A stretch of 64,000 bases of DNA from Acidilutibacter cellobiosedens (GTDB lineage Bacteria > Bacillota > Clostridia > Tissierellales > Acidilutibacteraceae), in contig NZ_CP035282.1 in the NCBI RefSeq assembly GCF_004103715.1, positions 2,408,673 to 2,472,672 of the forward strand, read 5' to 3'. Of this stretch, positions 35,704-44,390 are shown in pieces. Position 1 is the stretch's first letter. Every line of letters starts with the position of its first letter. The position numbers and the translations under genes are program-made. A model generated the notes under the pieces. That model was not told the DNA's origin and did no database searches. It saw only the letters and a list, made by a program, of their open reading frames with translations.

Positions 35704-36460
35704 CGGACAGGTCACCTCCCAGCAGTGTCATCACATCAAGGATTTTTCCAAACAATTGTTTACGGGATTGTTCGCCCCTCTGTATTTCTGTGAAAATTCG
35801 CCCATCCTTCAGAAACAGAACCCTCCTGGAATAGCTGGCAGTAAAAGCATCATGAGTAACTATAAGGATAGTTGCATTAAGCTCTTGATTCATGGTTTGA
35901 ATAGTGGTAAGAAGCATTTGTGCGGAATGGCTGTCCAGGGCTCCAGTCGGCTCGTCAGCCAAAATCAGTTTGGGATTATTGATCATTGCCCTGGCACAGG
36001 CACATCGTTGCTTTTGTCCGCCGGAAACCTGATAGGGAAACTTATTCAGAATGGAGAGAATGTCAAGCTTTTCGGCCATTTCCTCCACACGCCGGTCTAT
36101 ATCATTCTCAGGTACTTTATTGATAGTCAAAGCCATGGCAATGTTTTCACCTATAGTCAGGGTATCCAGAAGGTTAAAATCCTGAAAAACAAAGCCCAAA
36201 TTTTCCCTGCGGAAACGAGCCAAGTTCTTTTCCTTGATTTCCGTAATATCGGTATTATCCAAAAAAATATGGCCGGCACTGACCGTATCAATAGTGGAAA
36301 TACAGTTTAAAAGTGTTGTTTTCCCGGAACCGGAAGCTCCCATAATGGCAATAAACTCACCGTTGCTAACTTCAAAGCTGATATCGTCAATAGCTTTGGT
36401 GATATTTCCCTTGTTCCCATAATATTTTTCAATATGTTCGATCCTTAAAATTTGTTCCAT
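35693..36460 (-). CDS. BceA-type ABC transporter ATPase
   Basis: A 255-residue ATPase of the MacB/Bce class: Walker A GASGSGKTT, Q loop VFQDFNLLD, signature VSGGQKQR, Walker B LILADEPTGALD and the switch His in VTHDAF. It powers the adjacent FtsX-type permease. A GAGGTG site precedes the ATG. The 96-base gap to the kinase gene contains an operator-like repeat array, so this gene starts its own transcript. Confidence 0.93.
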   Translation of the reverse strand: MEQILRIEHIEKYYGNKGNITKAIDDISFEVSNGEFIAIMGASGSGKTTLLNCISTIDTVSAGHIFLDNTDITEIKEKNLARFRRENLGFVFQDFNLLDTLTIGENIAMALTINKVPENDIDRRVEEMAEKLDILSILNKFPYQVSGGQKQRCACARAMINNPKLILADEPTGALDSHSAQMLLTTIQTMNQELNATILIVTHDAFTASYSRRVLFLKDGRIFTEIQRGEQSRKQLFGKILDVMTLLGGDLSDVR

Positions 36461-36482
36461 TTATTTCACCTCATATTCATTT

Positions 36483-36511
36483 TAAGGAATAGAGAAATTA
36501 AAGTGTATCGA
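36483..36511 (-). promoter_or_regulatory. Putative promoter of the bceAB-like genes
   Basis: On the minus strand a weak -35 (TACACT) and a -10 (TAAAAT) are separated by 17 bases, just downstream of the repeat operator at 36515-36545. The weak -35 suits activation by the response regulator. Seen directly; use inferred. Confidence 0.45.
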
Positions 36512-36514
36512 CTT

Positions 36515-36545
36515 TTCTTACACAGTTCTTACAAAAATGTAAGAA
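36515..36545 (-). promoter_or_regulatory. Putative BceR-type operator (11-bp direct repeat plus palindrome)
   Basis: TTCTTACA occurs twice exactly 11 bases apart (36515 and 36526), and its inverse TGTAAGAA follows at 36538, giving the palindrome TTCTTACA-AAAA-TGTAAGAA. It lies between the kinase gene and the transporter ATPase gene. OmpR-family dimers bind direct repeats with an 11-bp (one-turn) phase, so this is a likely site for the regulator encoded at 37567-38232. Confidence 0.65.
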
Positions 36546-36556
36546 GTACAGAAATT

Positions 36557-37570
36557 TCACCCCCGAACTTTAACAAAGTCACCTTTTGGAAAACTAAGTT
36601 CTATTGTCGTCCCCTGCCCTTGCTTTGAATGGGCTGAAATGCCGATACCTAATTTGTCACACAGCCGTTTGCATAAGTACAAACCGATGCCTGTAGAATT
36701 TCTGCCGGTTCTTCCGTTTTTGCCGGTAAAGCCTTTATCAAAAATTCGCGGCAAATCGCTTGCGGAAATTCCGATGCCATTGTCTCGAATAAGGAGCTTA
36801 ACCTTGCTCTGCTCAGAACAAGACTCAAAAATCAAAAGAGGATGATCGCTTCTGTATTTTACCCCGTTGACAATAAGCTGATTTAAAATAAAACCAATCC
36901 ATTTCTCGTCGGTATAAACGGTATATTCACAATTCTCTACCCGGACGGAAATATGGTTTTGAAGAAGAAGTTGTTTGTTTTCCCCAATGGCGGCATGAAC
37001 CATATCCGATAAAACGACTTCTTTAATCAGATAATCCTTTTCCACATTTTCGCTGCGGGCATAGTAGAGCGCCTGATCTACAAAATGGCTGATTTTCTCT
37101 AACTCTGCCATTACCTTTCTTGTAGTATCGGATTTATTGTTTTCACATACAAGCTGCATAGCGGCGATAGGTGTTTTTACATCATGTATCCATTGTTCGA
37201 TATATTCCTTATATTCTCCCCGTTCCCGCTTAGAGCGAGATACCTCTTCTATCATGGATTTATTAGATGTCCTCAAAATATTATAATATATTTTGTCATC
37301 CTCTCGTGTCGGCATATCCATCACTTCAGCAATCAGATACTTTTTATCCAAACTGTCAAGCTGTAAAAGAATTTGTTTAAAATATCTGTATCGAAAACAG
37401 TAACATATGCCTATATAAAAAATTACAATCAAAGCCCATGAGATAAGAAGAATACAGATGATATCTTTATCAATGTTTACTGCAGACATGAAAACAGTAA
37501 AACCTACCATGGAAAGAATATGAGTAATGATGCAAGGAATCTGATCCTTTAAATAATCCCTGCAGCTCAT
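36557..37570 (-). CDS. BceS-type intramembrane-sensing histidine kinase
   Basis: A 337-residue kinase with two N-terminal transmembrane helices and almost no loop between them, as in intramembrane-sensing kinases that read the state of a Bce transporter. The H box is WIHDVKTPIAAM, N box NQLIVNGVKY, then DNGIGI and GRNSTGIGLYL. Its ATG overlaps the regulator stop (ATGA), so the pair is co-translated. Confidence 0.92.
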   Translation of the reverse strand: MSCRDYLKDQIPCIITHILSMVGFTVFMSAVNIDKDIICILLISWALIVIFYIGICYCFRYRYFKQILLQLDSLDKKYLIAEVMDMPTREDDKIYYNILRTSNKSMIEEVSRSKRERGEYKEYIEQWIHDVKTPIAAMQLVCENNKSDTTRKVMAELEKISHFVDQALYYARSENVEKDYLIKEVVLSDMVHAAIGENKQLLLQNHISVRVENCEYTVYTDEKWIGFILNQLIVNGVKYRSDHPLLIFESCSEQSKVKLLIRDNGIGISASDLPRIFDKGFTGKNGRTGRNSTGIGLYLCKRLCDKLGIGISAHSKQGQGTTIELSFPKGDFVKVRG

Positions 37571-38232
37571 ATCATATACCCCTGACGGTGTTTGGTTTGG
37601 ATCAAATCCGCCACTCCTATTTGCCTGAGCTTATCCCTAAGCCTTGTTATATTCACACTCAAAGCATTATCATCTATATAAAGCTGATTATCCCAAAGAT
37701 ATTCCACTAAATCTGCACGAGGAACAATTTTCCCGGCATTCTTAAAAAGAAAAACCAAAATCTTTAATTCGTTTTTTGTGAGTTCAGCAAAGTTATTTTG
37801 ATATTCTACCTTACTGCTTTCCAAATGCAGGGTTATTTCATGATAGGTCATTAAATCTACCTGTCCCGAGGCATAGGCACGTTTCAGCAGAGAAGCAATA
37901 CGAGCTAACAAGATGGAGGTATTATAAGGTTTCGTGATAAAATCATCCCCACCTAACATAATACTGTTCAATTCGTCCATATCCGTATCTCGGCTTGTTA
38001 CGAAAATAATAGGCACATTTGAAAAGGTACGAATGTTAGAGCATATTTTAAAACCATCCTGTACAGGCAGATTTATATCCAGTAAAATCAAATGAGGGTT
38101 ACAATTTTTTATATCATTGATAATGTTTGAAAAATTCATCGGGATATTAACGGAATAACCGCTGCCTCTCAAAAGAACAGATAATTCTTCCCGAATTACA
38201 GGGTCGTCTTCAATAATCATTATTTTATACAT
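37567..38232 (-). CDS. BceR-type OmpR-family response regulator
   Basis: A 221-residue regulator: receiver with EDD at 8-10, phospho-acceptor Asp in ILLDINLP (about residue 52), Thr/Ser in FVTSRD and Lys in FITKPYN. A winged-helix output domain follows, with LTKNELKILVFLF and DDNALSVNITRLR. AAGGAG precedes the ATG. It heads the four-gene regulator-kinase-ATPase-permease module that ends at 33475. The inducing peptide is unknown. Confidence 0.93.
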   Translation of the reverse strand: MYKIMIIEDDPVIREELSVLLRGSGYSVNIPMNFSNIINDIKNCNPHLILLDINLPVQDGFKICSNIRTFSNVPIIFVTSRDTDMDELNSIMLGGDDFITKPYNTSILLARIASLLKRAYASGQVDLMTYHEITLHLESSKVEYQNNFAELTKNELKILVFLFKNAGKIVPRADLVEYLWDNQLYIDDNALSVNITRLRDKLRQIGVADLIQTKHRQGYMI

Positions 38233-38419
38233 GGATTACATCACTCCTTTTTTCTGTTTTCTTTCGGCATACCGTTTTGAGGCTCCTGAAATATTTTAAT
38301 ATTGCCAATGGGCAGACAATGGTATTGGTTGTGTACGTCTGTCCATTATGCGAATATCTTAATCTCAGTATATACGCAGAAACAGATAACATCAAGGGAA
38401 TGATTTTTTATAGCTTTCG
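38233..38419. other. Intergenic region between the two peptide-response loci
   Basis: 187 bases between the bceR-like start and the end of the lantibiotic-immunity-type operon, both on the minus strand. The bceR-like ribosome site (AAGGAGTG) is at its left end. GGGCAGAC and GTCTGTCC could pair over a 19-base loop, but no T run follows. No gene was found. Confidence 0.4.
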
Positions 38420-39202
38420 TTACCATCCTTTTTTAGGAACTGCTTTCACATGTTTTTTAGCAGGTTTTTTAAGTTCCATCTTATTATCCGTTGCTAATAT
38501 CAAAATTACGGACAATAAAAGTGTAAGTCCCAGACTGAAAATACATAAAGGAGTATTCCATCTAACGGAAGGATCATAGGCTCTATACCGTACTATGCCC
38601 AGCGCCGCTGTAATGGGGTACATGTTATACAAAAATTCACTTCCGGCAGCAAACATACCTCCGTACCCATAAGCAAAAGCAAAAATAACACCTACAAGGA
38701 AACCGCTCTGGGCTTTGCTGGTAACGATAATAATGGGCATAACCGCAATATAAAGCAGCAAATTCACAATGGTGGTTTGAATAAGTCCCCGCAACGCCAG
38801 TTGCAAAGTGAATCCCGGGAAACCCGCAATAAAATTGAAAATAATCGTGAATACCGTACATACGATCCCAAAGGTCAGCGACAAAATCGATCCTACAATC
38901 AGTTTTCCTGTCAGCAGCTTTCGAAAGCTCACCGGCACTGTTAAAATGCTTTTCAGAGTATCGTCTCTTTGTTCTCGGGTAATGAGATACCCCATAATTA
39001 ATGTAATGCATGCTGGAAAAAATGTCGTCATGTTGTTTTTAATGACCTGTTCCGTAAAGTAGGTAAAATCCCAAACAGAACCATCATTTGCCATAGAAGT
39101 GAATATTGTCAACAATACGGATAATAACATCAAGGCCACTCCAATGAACGGTATGGAGTAGTGTTTCATTTTATAAAGTTCCGTTTTTATAATGCTTCTC
39201 AT
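38420..39202 (-). CDS. ABC-2 type permease, lantibiotic-immunity type (second permease)
   Basis: A 260-residue membrane protein with six hydrophobic helices. It starts at the ATG 39200-39202 (MRSIIKTELYKMKHYS) with GGAGG upstream; longer readings run into the neighbouring gene. The N-terminal amphipathic start and the helix pattern match the MutG/SpaG type of permease that pairs with a second permease and one ATPase. Genes are one base apart. No lantibiotic precursor or modification enzyme is present in the window, so immunity or resistance, not production, is likely. Confidence 0.82.
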   Translation of the reverse strand: MRSIIKTELYKMKHYSIPFIGVALMLLSVLLTIFTSMANDGSVWDFTYFTEQVIKNNMTTFFPACITLIMGYLITREQRDDTLKSILTVPVSFRKLLTGKLIVGSILSLTFGIVCTVFTIIFNFIAGFPGFTLQLALRGLIQTTIVNLLLYIAVMPIIIVTSKAQSGFLVGVIFAFAYGYGGMFAAGSEFLYNMYPITAALGIVRYRAYDPSVRWNTPLCIFSLGLTLLLSVILILATDNKMELKKPAKKHVKAVPKKGW

Positions 39203-39203
39203 A

Positions 39204-40010
39204 TCAGCACTCCTCCCATTTCTTATACAGATATATAATGATTCCCACAGAGGTAAATGCCATAACTGCCAGAATTGTAAAGGTAAGTTTCGTAGAGGGA
39301 ATAAGGTCAAGAGATTTAAACATCAGCAAGTCATCGGCATCACCCATAATCACATGGTTTTGCATATCGTTAGATGACCACAGGTTAATAAGCGGAACAG
39401 GTAAAGCAAATACAACGGCTTTTGGCAGCTCAGTCATCATAAATTCCGCAAAGGAATTGAGCACACTATAAAAAATACATAGTAAAACAGAGAAAATATA
39501 GGTTTTGTTAAACAGTACGATAACAATAACCAAAGGTAGAGTTCCTGCTGTAACCATAATCCCCATCAGTACTGACATCCACAATTTATAGAAAACACCT
39601 GTTACTTCAAAAAATACTCCGCCTAACAATATAGAAACTATTGTCGATGCAAGACAGAAAATGATGCTAAAGATAAAAAGCACGGCTATTTTTCCTACTA
39701 CCATTTGTTTACTTGTAACCGGAATAGCGCGCAAATTTTTAAAGGTATTGTTGTCCCTTTCCATAAAAAATAGAATTGCTGCTAAAACACCTAAGATACA
39801 AGGCAGCAGCATTTGAATTCCAAAGCCGAGTACGGACTGCCACATTCCGTCAAACTGCATAGCGGCAGTAGGATATTTATCATGAAGTCTTGGAAGCAAT
39901 AAAAACATTGCAGTCATAGGTATTGGAAACAGTAATGCCGCTAAAATTACAAGAAAAACAAAATGTTTTCTTTTCAGTTTAGCAAATTCGCAGTGAATAA
40001 TTTTAAGCAA
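39204..40010 (-). CDS. ABC-2 type permease, lantibiotic-immunity type (first permease)
   Basis: A 268-residue membrane protein with six hydrophobic helices, starting at a TTG (40008-40010) that overlaps the end of the ATPase gene by eight bases. The start MLKIIHCEFAKLKRKHFV and the FMERDNNTFKNLRAIPVTSKQ loop are typical of MutE/SpaE-type permeases. It forms a heteromeric exporter with the genes on both sides, acting at the cytoplasmic membrane to expel peptide antibiotics. Confidence 0.84.
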   Translation of the reverse strand: MLKIIHCEFAKLKRKHFVFLVILAALLFPIPMTAMFLLLPRLHDKYPTAAMQFDGMWQSVLGFGIQMLLPCILGVLAAILFFMERDNNTFKNLRAIPVTSKQMVVGKIAVLFIFSIIFCLASTIVSILLGGVFFEVTGVFYKLWMSVLMGIMVTAGTLPLVIVIVLFNKTYIFSVLLCIFYSVLNSFAEFMMTELPKAVVFALPVPLINLWSSNDMQNHVIMGDADDLLMFKSLDLIPSTKLTFTILAVMAFTSVGIIIYLYKKWEEC

Positions 40011-40926
40011 TACCTACACCCCCCGTAATTCTTTTAAAGTAATCCTCTAATGTGTCTTCGCAAACATGAGATTCCGTAAGCTCAATTCCTTTTTCTATGA
40101 ACGCTCGGTTAACCTTCGGTATTTCAAGTGAAAATTCATACAAACGTATATTGTATTCATCTTCCACGTGGAAATTCTGAGTCTTAAAAGTCGTTTTCAA
40201 AATTTGAGCCGCTTCTGCCGAATTCGATACACCAAAATGAATATATCTCATATTCTGCTTTTCCAGTTCCCTCAAGCTTTCTTCTTTTAGCAAAACTCCA
40301 TGATCTATAATTCCGATATCATCAGCCAACAATGAGATTTCCGAAAGAATATGACTGGAAATAAGAATGGTCTTCCCTTTTACATCACAGAGCTCTCGAA
40401 AAAATGAACGAATCTCGGCAATACCAATAGGATCAAGACCATTAATCGGTTCATCTAAAATCAACAGCTCCGGATCATGCATAACCGCCAGCGCAATTGC
40501 AAGACGCTGTTTCATGCCGAGAGAATATTTTGAAAACAGTTTTTTGTCTTTATAGGGAAGTCCTACTAAATTCAGTGCATCTTTAATCGCATTTTGATTT
40601 GTCATGTGACGTAATTCTGCAAAAATTTTTAAATTTTCCGTCCCAGTAAGATTGGGATAGAATCCCGGAGATTCAACCAAGCTGCCTATGTGAGGTAAAA
40701 TATATCTCTCCCCGGTCCCCATATCTTTACCGAAAATGTATACCTTACCGGAGGTCGGTTGAATAAGATTTAAGAGCATTTTCATAGTTGTTGTCTTTCC
40801 TGCACCGTTACGTCCAAGGAGACCGTATATCCTGCCTTTTCTTACATTGAGATTCAAATCGGCAACACTTTTTTGCTTTCCGTATATTTTTGTTAGACCG
40901 GACGTTTTAATTATAAAATCATTCAT
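40003..40926 (-). CDS. ABC transporter ATPase, lantibiotic-immunity type
   Basis: A 307-residue ATPase. The start is the ATG 40924-40926 (MNDFIIKTSGLTKIYG) with AAGGAG upstream; a longer reading has no ribosome site. Walker A GRNGAGKTT, signature YSLGMKQR, Walker B LLILDEPINGLDP and switch His SSHILSE are intact. An extra C-terminal part of about 80 residues is common in SpaF/MutF-like ATPases. First gene of the operon, divergent from a two-component system across a repeat operator. Confidence 0.92.
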   Translation of the reverse strand: MNDFIIKTSGLTKIYGKQKSVADLNLNVRKGRIYGLLGRNGAGKTTTMKMLLNLIQPTSGKVYIFGKDMGTGERYILPHIGSLVESPGFYPNLTGTENLKIFAELRHMTNQNAIKDALNLVGLPYKDKKLFSKYSLGMKQRLAIALAVMHDPELLILDEPINGLDPIGIAEIRSFFRELCDVKGKTILISSHILSEISLLADDIGIIDHGVLLKEESLRELEKQNMRYIHFGVSNSAEAAQILKTTFKTQNFHVEDEYNIRLYEFSLEIPKVNRAFIEKGIELTESHVCEDTLEDYFKRITGGVGIA

Positions 40927-40973
40927 ATTGTATTCTCCTTTCATTTTTATATAAAAATTGTACTCCATCAATA

Positions 40974-41011
40974 TTGAGACTATTTTGAGATAACCTTGAG
41001 TTTGCCTTGAG
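40974..41011. promoter_or_regulatory. Four TTGAG repeats phased at exactly 11 bp in the divergent region
   Basis: TTGAG occurs at 40974, 40985, 40996 and 41007, each exactly 11 bases from the next; on the minus strand these read as four CTCAA boxes. They lie in the 186-base region between the transporter operon (minus) and the regulator-kinase genes (plus). This is the pattern expected for tandem binding of OmpR-family dimers on one face of the helix. The neighbouring regulator at 41113 is the obvious candidate. The repeats are seen directly; the binding is inferred. Confidence 0.7.
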
Positions 41012-41042
41012 ATTTCTCCTTATCATATACATATTTGTTATA

Positions 41043-41062
41043 TCATTGTATAATAATAGCAG
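41043..41062 (+). promoter_or_regulatory. Possible -10 region of the regulator-kinase operon
   Basis: A TATAAT hexamer is visible in this stretch about 60 bases before the regulator ATG. No good -35 sits 17 bases upstream, which fits an activator-dependent promoter served by the nearby phased repeats. This is weak evidence. Confidence 0.3.
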
Positions 41063-41112
41063 GAGCAGTCCGGCTTAAGTTTAATGGTTATGCAGAGAAG
41101 GAGGTACATTTC

Positions 41113-41808
41113 ATGAAGGACAGTTCGATTTTAGTTATAGATGATGAGTTGGAACTATTGACCATGATAAGGTCAATTTTTGAACGGGCAGGTTTTACAC
41201 AGATTACAACTGCAGCATCAGGTAAAGAGGCCCTTGAAGTACTTAAGCAAAAAATGCCTGCTATGGTTATATTGGATGTGATGCTGCCTGATATTGATGG
41301 TTTTACATTACTGAAAGAAATACGAAAAGTCAGCAAAGTTCCCGTTTTAATGCTTACAGCAAAAGGAGAAGCCGAAGACAGGTTTTCAGGTTTTGAATTA
41401 GGTGCAGATGACTACGTAGTAAAACCTTTTCTGCCAAAGGAGCTCTTACTCCGAGTTCAGGCAATATTAAAGCGAACATATCCGAGAGGTAACCGTATTG
41501 TTATTCTCCCGGCAGCAGAGGTAGATTTGGATAAAGCAGAAGTGCACCGTTTTGGTAAAACTATTCCTTTGACGGCAAAAGAATATAATATTTTTCTGAA
41601 GCTTTCAGAAAATGCCGGCCGTATCGTAACAATAGGCGCACTGTGCCAAACCGTTTGCGGGGAAATATGGCAGGGTTATGAAACAACATTGATGACTCAC
41701 ATTCGTCATCTTCGAGAAAAAATAGAAAAAAATCCTTCTGCTCCCGAAGCCCTTATAACGATAAAGGGATTAGGGTATAAACTTGTTTTGAAGGAGGTAC
41801 AACGGTGA
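41113..41808 (+). CDS. OmpR-family response regulator of the lantibiotic-response pair
   Basis: A 231-residue regulator starting at the ATG 41113 (MKDSSILVIDDE) behind a near-perfect AGAAGGAGGT site; upstream in-frame codons are ignored. The receiver has DDE, the phospho-acceptor in VILDVMLPDIDG, MLTAKG and VVKPF. The winged-helix domain has LTAKEYNIFL and MTHIRHLREKIE. Its stop overlaps the kinase GTG start (GTGA). Confidence 0.93.
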   Translation: MKDSSILVIDDELELLTMIRSIFERAGFTQITTAASGKEALEVLKQKMPAMVILDVMLPDIDGFTLLKEIRKVSKVPVLMLTAKGEAEDRFSGFELGADDYVVKPFLPKELLLRVQAILKRTYPRGNRIVILPAAEVDLDKAEVHRFGKTIPLTAKEYNIFLKLSENAGRIVTIGALCQTVCGEIWQGYETTLMTHIRHLREKIEKNPSAPEALITIKGLGYKLVLKEVQR

Positions 41809-43175
41809 AAACAGCACAGCGTTTCTTTCGAAAATATCTGCTTTCAACCTTTGGAATTCTTTTACTATTTCTTTTGCTTAATTGCATACTGGTTACAGTT
41901 ATTGCCATATCATCCTCTAATCTGTCCGCCAAGTCTGACCTTCCCATAAGCCGCTTGGCAAAGCTCATAACAGTAAACGATAAAGGTATAGAGACTGATA
42001 AAAATTTTTCAAAACTTTTGTATGAACAAAATGCTTGGGCAATGATATTAAACGATCGTGGGAAAGTGATCTGGGAAGAAAATTTACCTGAAGAATTGCC
42101 CCGAAATTATACTTCTACCCAAATTGCACAATTCAGCAAGTGGTATTTACAGGATTATCCGGTTAGGGTTTGGAAACATCCGGCGGGACTTTTTGTCGTA
42201 GGATATCCTAAACACTCTGTTGTTAAATATACATTTACTATGGATTACGATTATCTTTTTTCCGGTCTTATAGGTATCATTGTGATATTTTCCGCTAACA
42301 TCCTTTTAATGCTGATTCTATTTTGGCACAACATCCACCGAGTAGAAAAAGCAGTCAGTCCTATTCTTACGGGCATCGAAATGATGGCAGAAGGGAAATC
42401 AGTCAAGCTCACTGAGAAAGGTGAACTTAAAGAGATTAATACTGAGTTGAATAAAGCTGTCAATCAACTTATAAAAAAAGATTCTGCCCGTTCCGAATGG
42501 ATATGTGCCATATCCCATGATATCCGTACCCCTCTCTCCATTATGCTGGGATATGCCGGAGAAATAGAAGATGACGACAGGCTTACCACTGAAACCCGGA
42601 CACAAGCCGGAATTATTCGCAAACATGGGGAAAAACTACGAAAACTTATTATGGACTTAAACCTCGCATCAAAATTGGAATACTCAATGGAACCTATAAA
42701 TAAAACCTTGATTAGCCCTGTAGAATTAACCCGGCAGGTAATAAGCGACTTTCTAAACAACGGTTTAGATTCATCATTTGTTTTAGACTTAAAAACCCAT
42801 TCATGTGCTGAAAAAATTGTTATCGAAGGAGATTCGGATCTTCTTGCACGAATGCTCGAAAATCTGATTCACAACAGTATCACTCATAACCCTCATGGCT
42901 GTAATATCAATGTTACTATTTCAGACGATGAGAACTGTTGTGTTATAGTAGTTGAAGATACAGGAAAGGGAATCTCTCCGACTTTGTTAGAACGACTAAA
43001 TTCTGCACAGGTAAAATCAATTGTGTGTGATAAAGGCGGTGAGCCTGTTCATGGTTTAGGATTAAATTTGGTACGCCAAATAGTAAAAGCCCATAAAGGG
43101 AAAATCAGTTTTCAGAATGTTGAACCTCATGGGTTAAGAATTTCAATAAAATTTCCCATTAAAAATAAAGTTTGA
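41805..43175 (+). CDS. Sensor histidine kinase of the lantibiotic-response pair (NisK/SpaK-like)
   Basis: A 456-residue kinase that starts with GTG behind AAGGAGG. One transmembrane helix lies at about residues 14-37 and a second at about 145-167, with an extracytoplasmic sensor domain of about 105 residues between them. A HAMP-like linker, H box AISHDIRTPLSIM, N box LENLIHNSITHN, DTGKGI and GLGLNL follow. The size and topology fit kinases that sense lantibiotics or host peptides. The gene pair is divergent from the three-gene transporter it presumably controls. Confidence 0.92.
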   Translation: MKTAQRFFRKYLLSTFGILLLFLLLNCILVTVIAISSSNLSAKSDLPISRLAKLITVNDKGIETDKNFSKLLYEQNAWAMILNDRGKVIWEENLPEELPRNYTSTQIAQFSKWYLQDYPVRVWKHPAGLFVVGYPKHSVVKYTFTMDYDYLFSGLIGIIVIFSANILLMLILFWHNIHRVEKAVSPILTGIEMMAEGKSVKLTEKGELKEINTELNKAVNQLIKKDSARSEWICAISHDIRTPLSIMLGYAGEIEDDDRLTTETRTQAGIIRKHGEKLRKLIMDLNLASKLEYSMEPINKTLISPVELTRQVISDFLNNGLDSSFVLDLKTHSCAEKIVIEGDSDLLARMLENLIHNSITHNPHGCNINVTISDDENCCVIVVEDTGKGISPTLLERLNSAQVKSIVCDKGGEPVHGLGLNLVRQIVKAHKGKISFQNVEPHGLRISIKFPIKNKV

Positions 43176-43187
43176 GAACTGCTCATA

Positions 43188-44390
43188 TTATAAGGTCGAA
43201 TTAATTTTAAAGCTTCTTAAATATCTGCCTTCTCCATATATATCTGGCGGCAATGATACAACCTCTTTCTTTACTAAATATTCATTGGTAAGGCCAAAAA
43301 TCTGATGCCATAATTCATTCGCTATTTCCTTTATATCAACCTCATGCTTTAATGCTGTTAACCCAGGCATCTTAACCTGAAATTTTTGAAAGGCTTCTCT
43401 TACTATTGGAAATATGTTTGAAAGTATAATATCCGATATATCCTTGATAATTGTTTTTTCAGATGAGTAGAATATTGGCACATCTATCGTTATAGAGTTA
43501 TCAAATTCATTAATATTAATATATTTAAGTTGTTTTAGAAGATTAAGCAAATTTTTTTCCCTTTCCGAAAACTGATTATACTTAGTGTGTTTAGTAAGTA
43601 TATTGATTATTAGTTCTCCGCAATTTTGTGCAATTTCTTTGTTCATGTCGTTCAGAGTTCTGTTATACGATATATTTAGATCATGAAAAGGTGTCGCATT
43701 ATCAATATATTCTTCTATCATCCTGAAAAACCTGTACATATCCCTTCTTGAACCATTTGAATCTCCAAAACTGTTAAATATAAATTCTGAACTTCTGTAA
43801 TTATTACTGCTGCATAGTAATTTGTTACTGTGTGTTTCTACTGTTTTGCTATCTTCATAACCTATTATTATATATGCCCTATTACCGGGCTGAATTTTTG
43901 ATGTGCAAAAGATACCCCTTTCTGCAAAAAAATCAAATGACATATCGTCGAAAACATCATCACAAATAATATGATAAAGTATTCTTTCTTTATTATAATG
44001 CTTTGAACATTCTAAGTCCGATAATTTGGGGTTAATTACATTCTGTAATGATATTATCTTATCTCCAATAACTTCACCTATATTACTCAAGTATTGCTCC
44101 ATTTTCGTTATATCTCCTTCTAAAAAAACTGGAAACGTTGTCCTATATGTATTATCTCTACATTCTATTGCATTAATTAATCCAAGATCATTAATAATAT
44201 TATCAACTTTTTCCTCATTTAATCTTAGAATATTTGCTATTTCATATTTAGATATTGAATATGGTTCATTTGATGCGATTATATATAGTATCTCAGGTAC
44301 ATACTCTTTATTACATACATAAGCCGGATTATATCGGTCATAATCACCGATTTCTCCAAAGAAATAGAAATTCAATTTATTATTTATCAT
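43188..44390 (-). CDS. Unrecognised protein with N-terminal winged helix
   Basis: A 400-residue protein starting at the ATG 44388-44390 (MINNKLNFYFFGEIGD) with AAGGAG nine bases upstream. Residues about 30-80 look like a winged helix (EILYIIASNEPYSISKYEIANILRLNEEKVDNII, read in parts), so DNA binding is plausible. The remaining 300 residues are helical, hydrophilic and carry no motif I know. There are no signal or membrane segments. It is convergent with the lantibiotic-response kinase, 12 bases away, and otherwise stands alone. Codon use is AT-rich, unlike the neighbouring island genes. Confidence 0.6.
   Translation of the reverse strand: MINNKLNFYFFGEIGDYDRYNPAYVCNKEYVPEILYIIASNEPYSISKYEIANILRLNEEKVDNIINDLGLINAIECRDNTYRTTFPVFLEGDITKMEQYLSNIGEVIGDKIISLQNVINPKLSDLECSKHYNKERILYHIICDDVFDDMSFDFFAERGIFCTSKIQPGNRAYIIIGYEDSKTVETHSNKLLCSSNNYRSSEFIFNSFGDSNGSRRDMYRFFRMIEEYIDNATPFHDLNISYNRTLNDMNKEIAQNCGELIINILTKHTKYNQFSEREKNLLNLLKQLKYININEFDNSITIDVPIFYSSEKTIIKDISDIILSNIFPIVREAFQKFQVKMPGLTALKHEVDIKEIANELWHQIFGLTNEYLVKKEVVSLPPDIYGEGRYLRSFKINSTL

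Noticed and set aside
38633-39011. Alternative frames inside the ABC permease genes
   Set aside because: They lack hydrophobic-helix patterns and ribosome sites and overlap convincing permease genes entirely.
38420-43175. A lantibiotic biosynthesis cluster
   Set aside because: Only transporter and regulator genes are present; no precursor peptide, LanB/C/M or protease gene was found, so resistance or immunity is the better reading.
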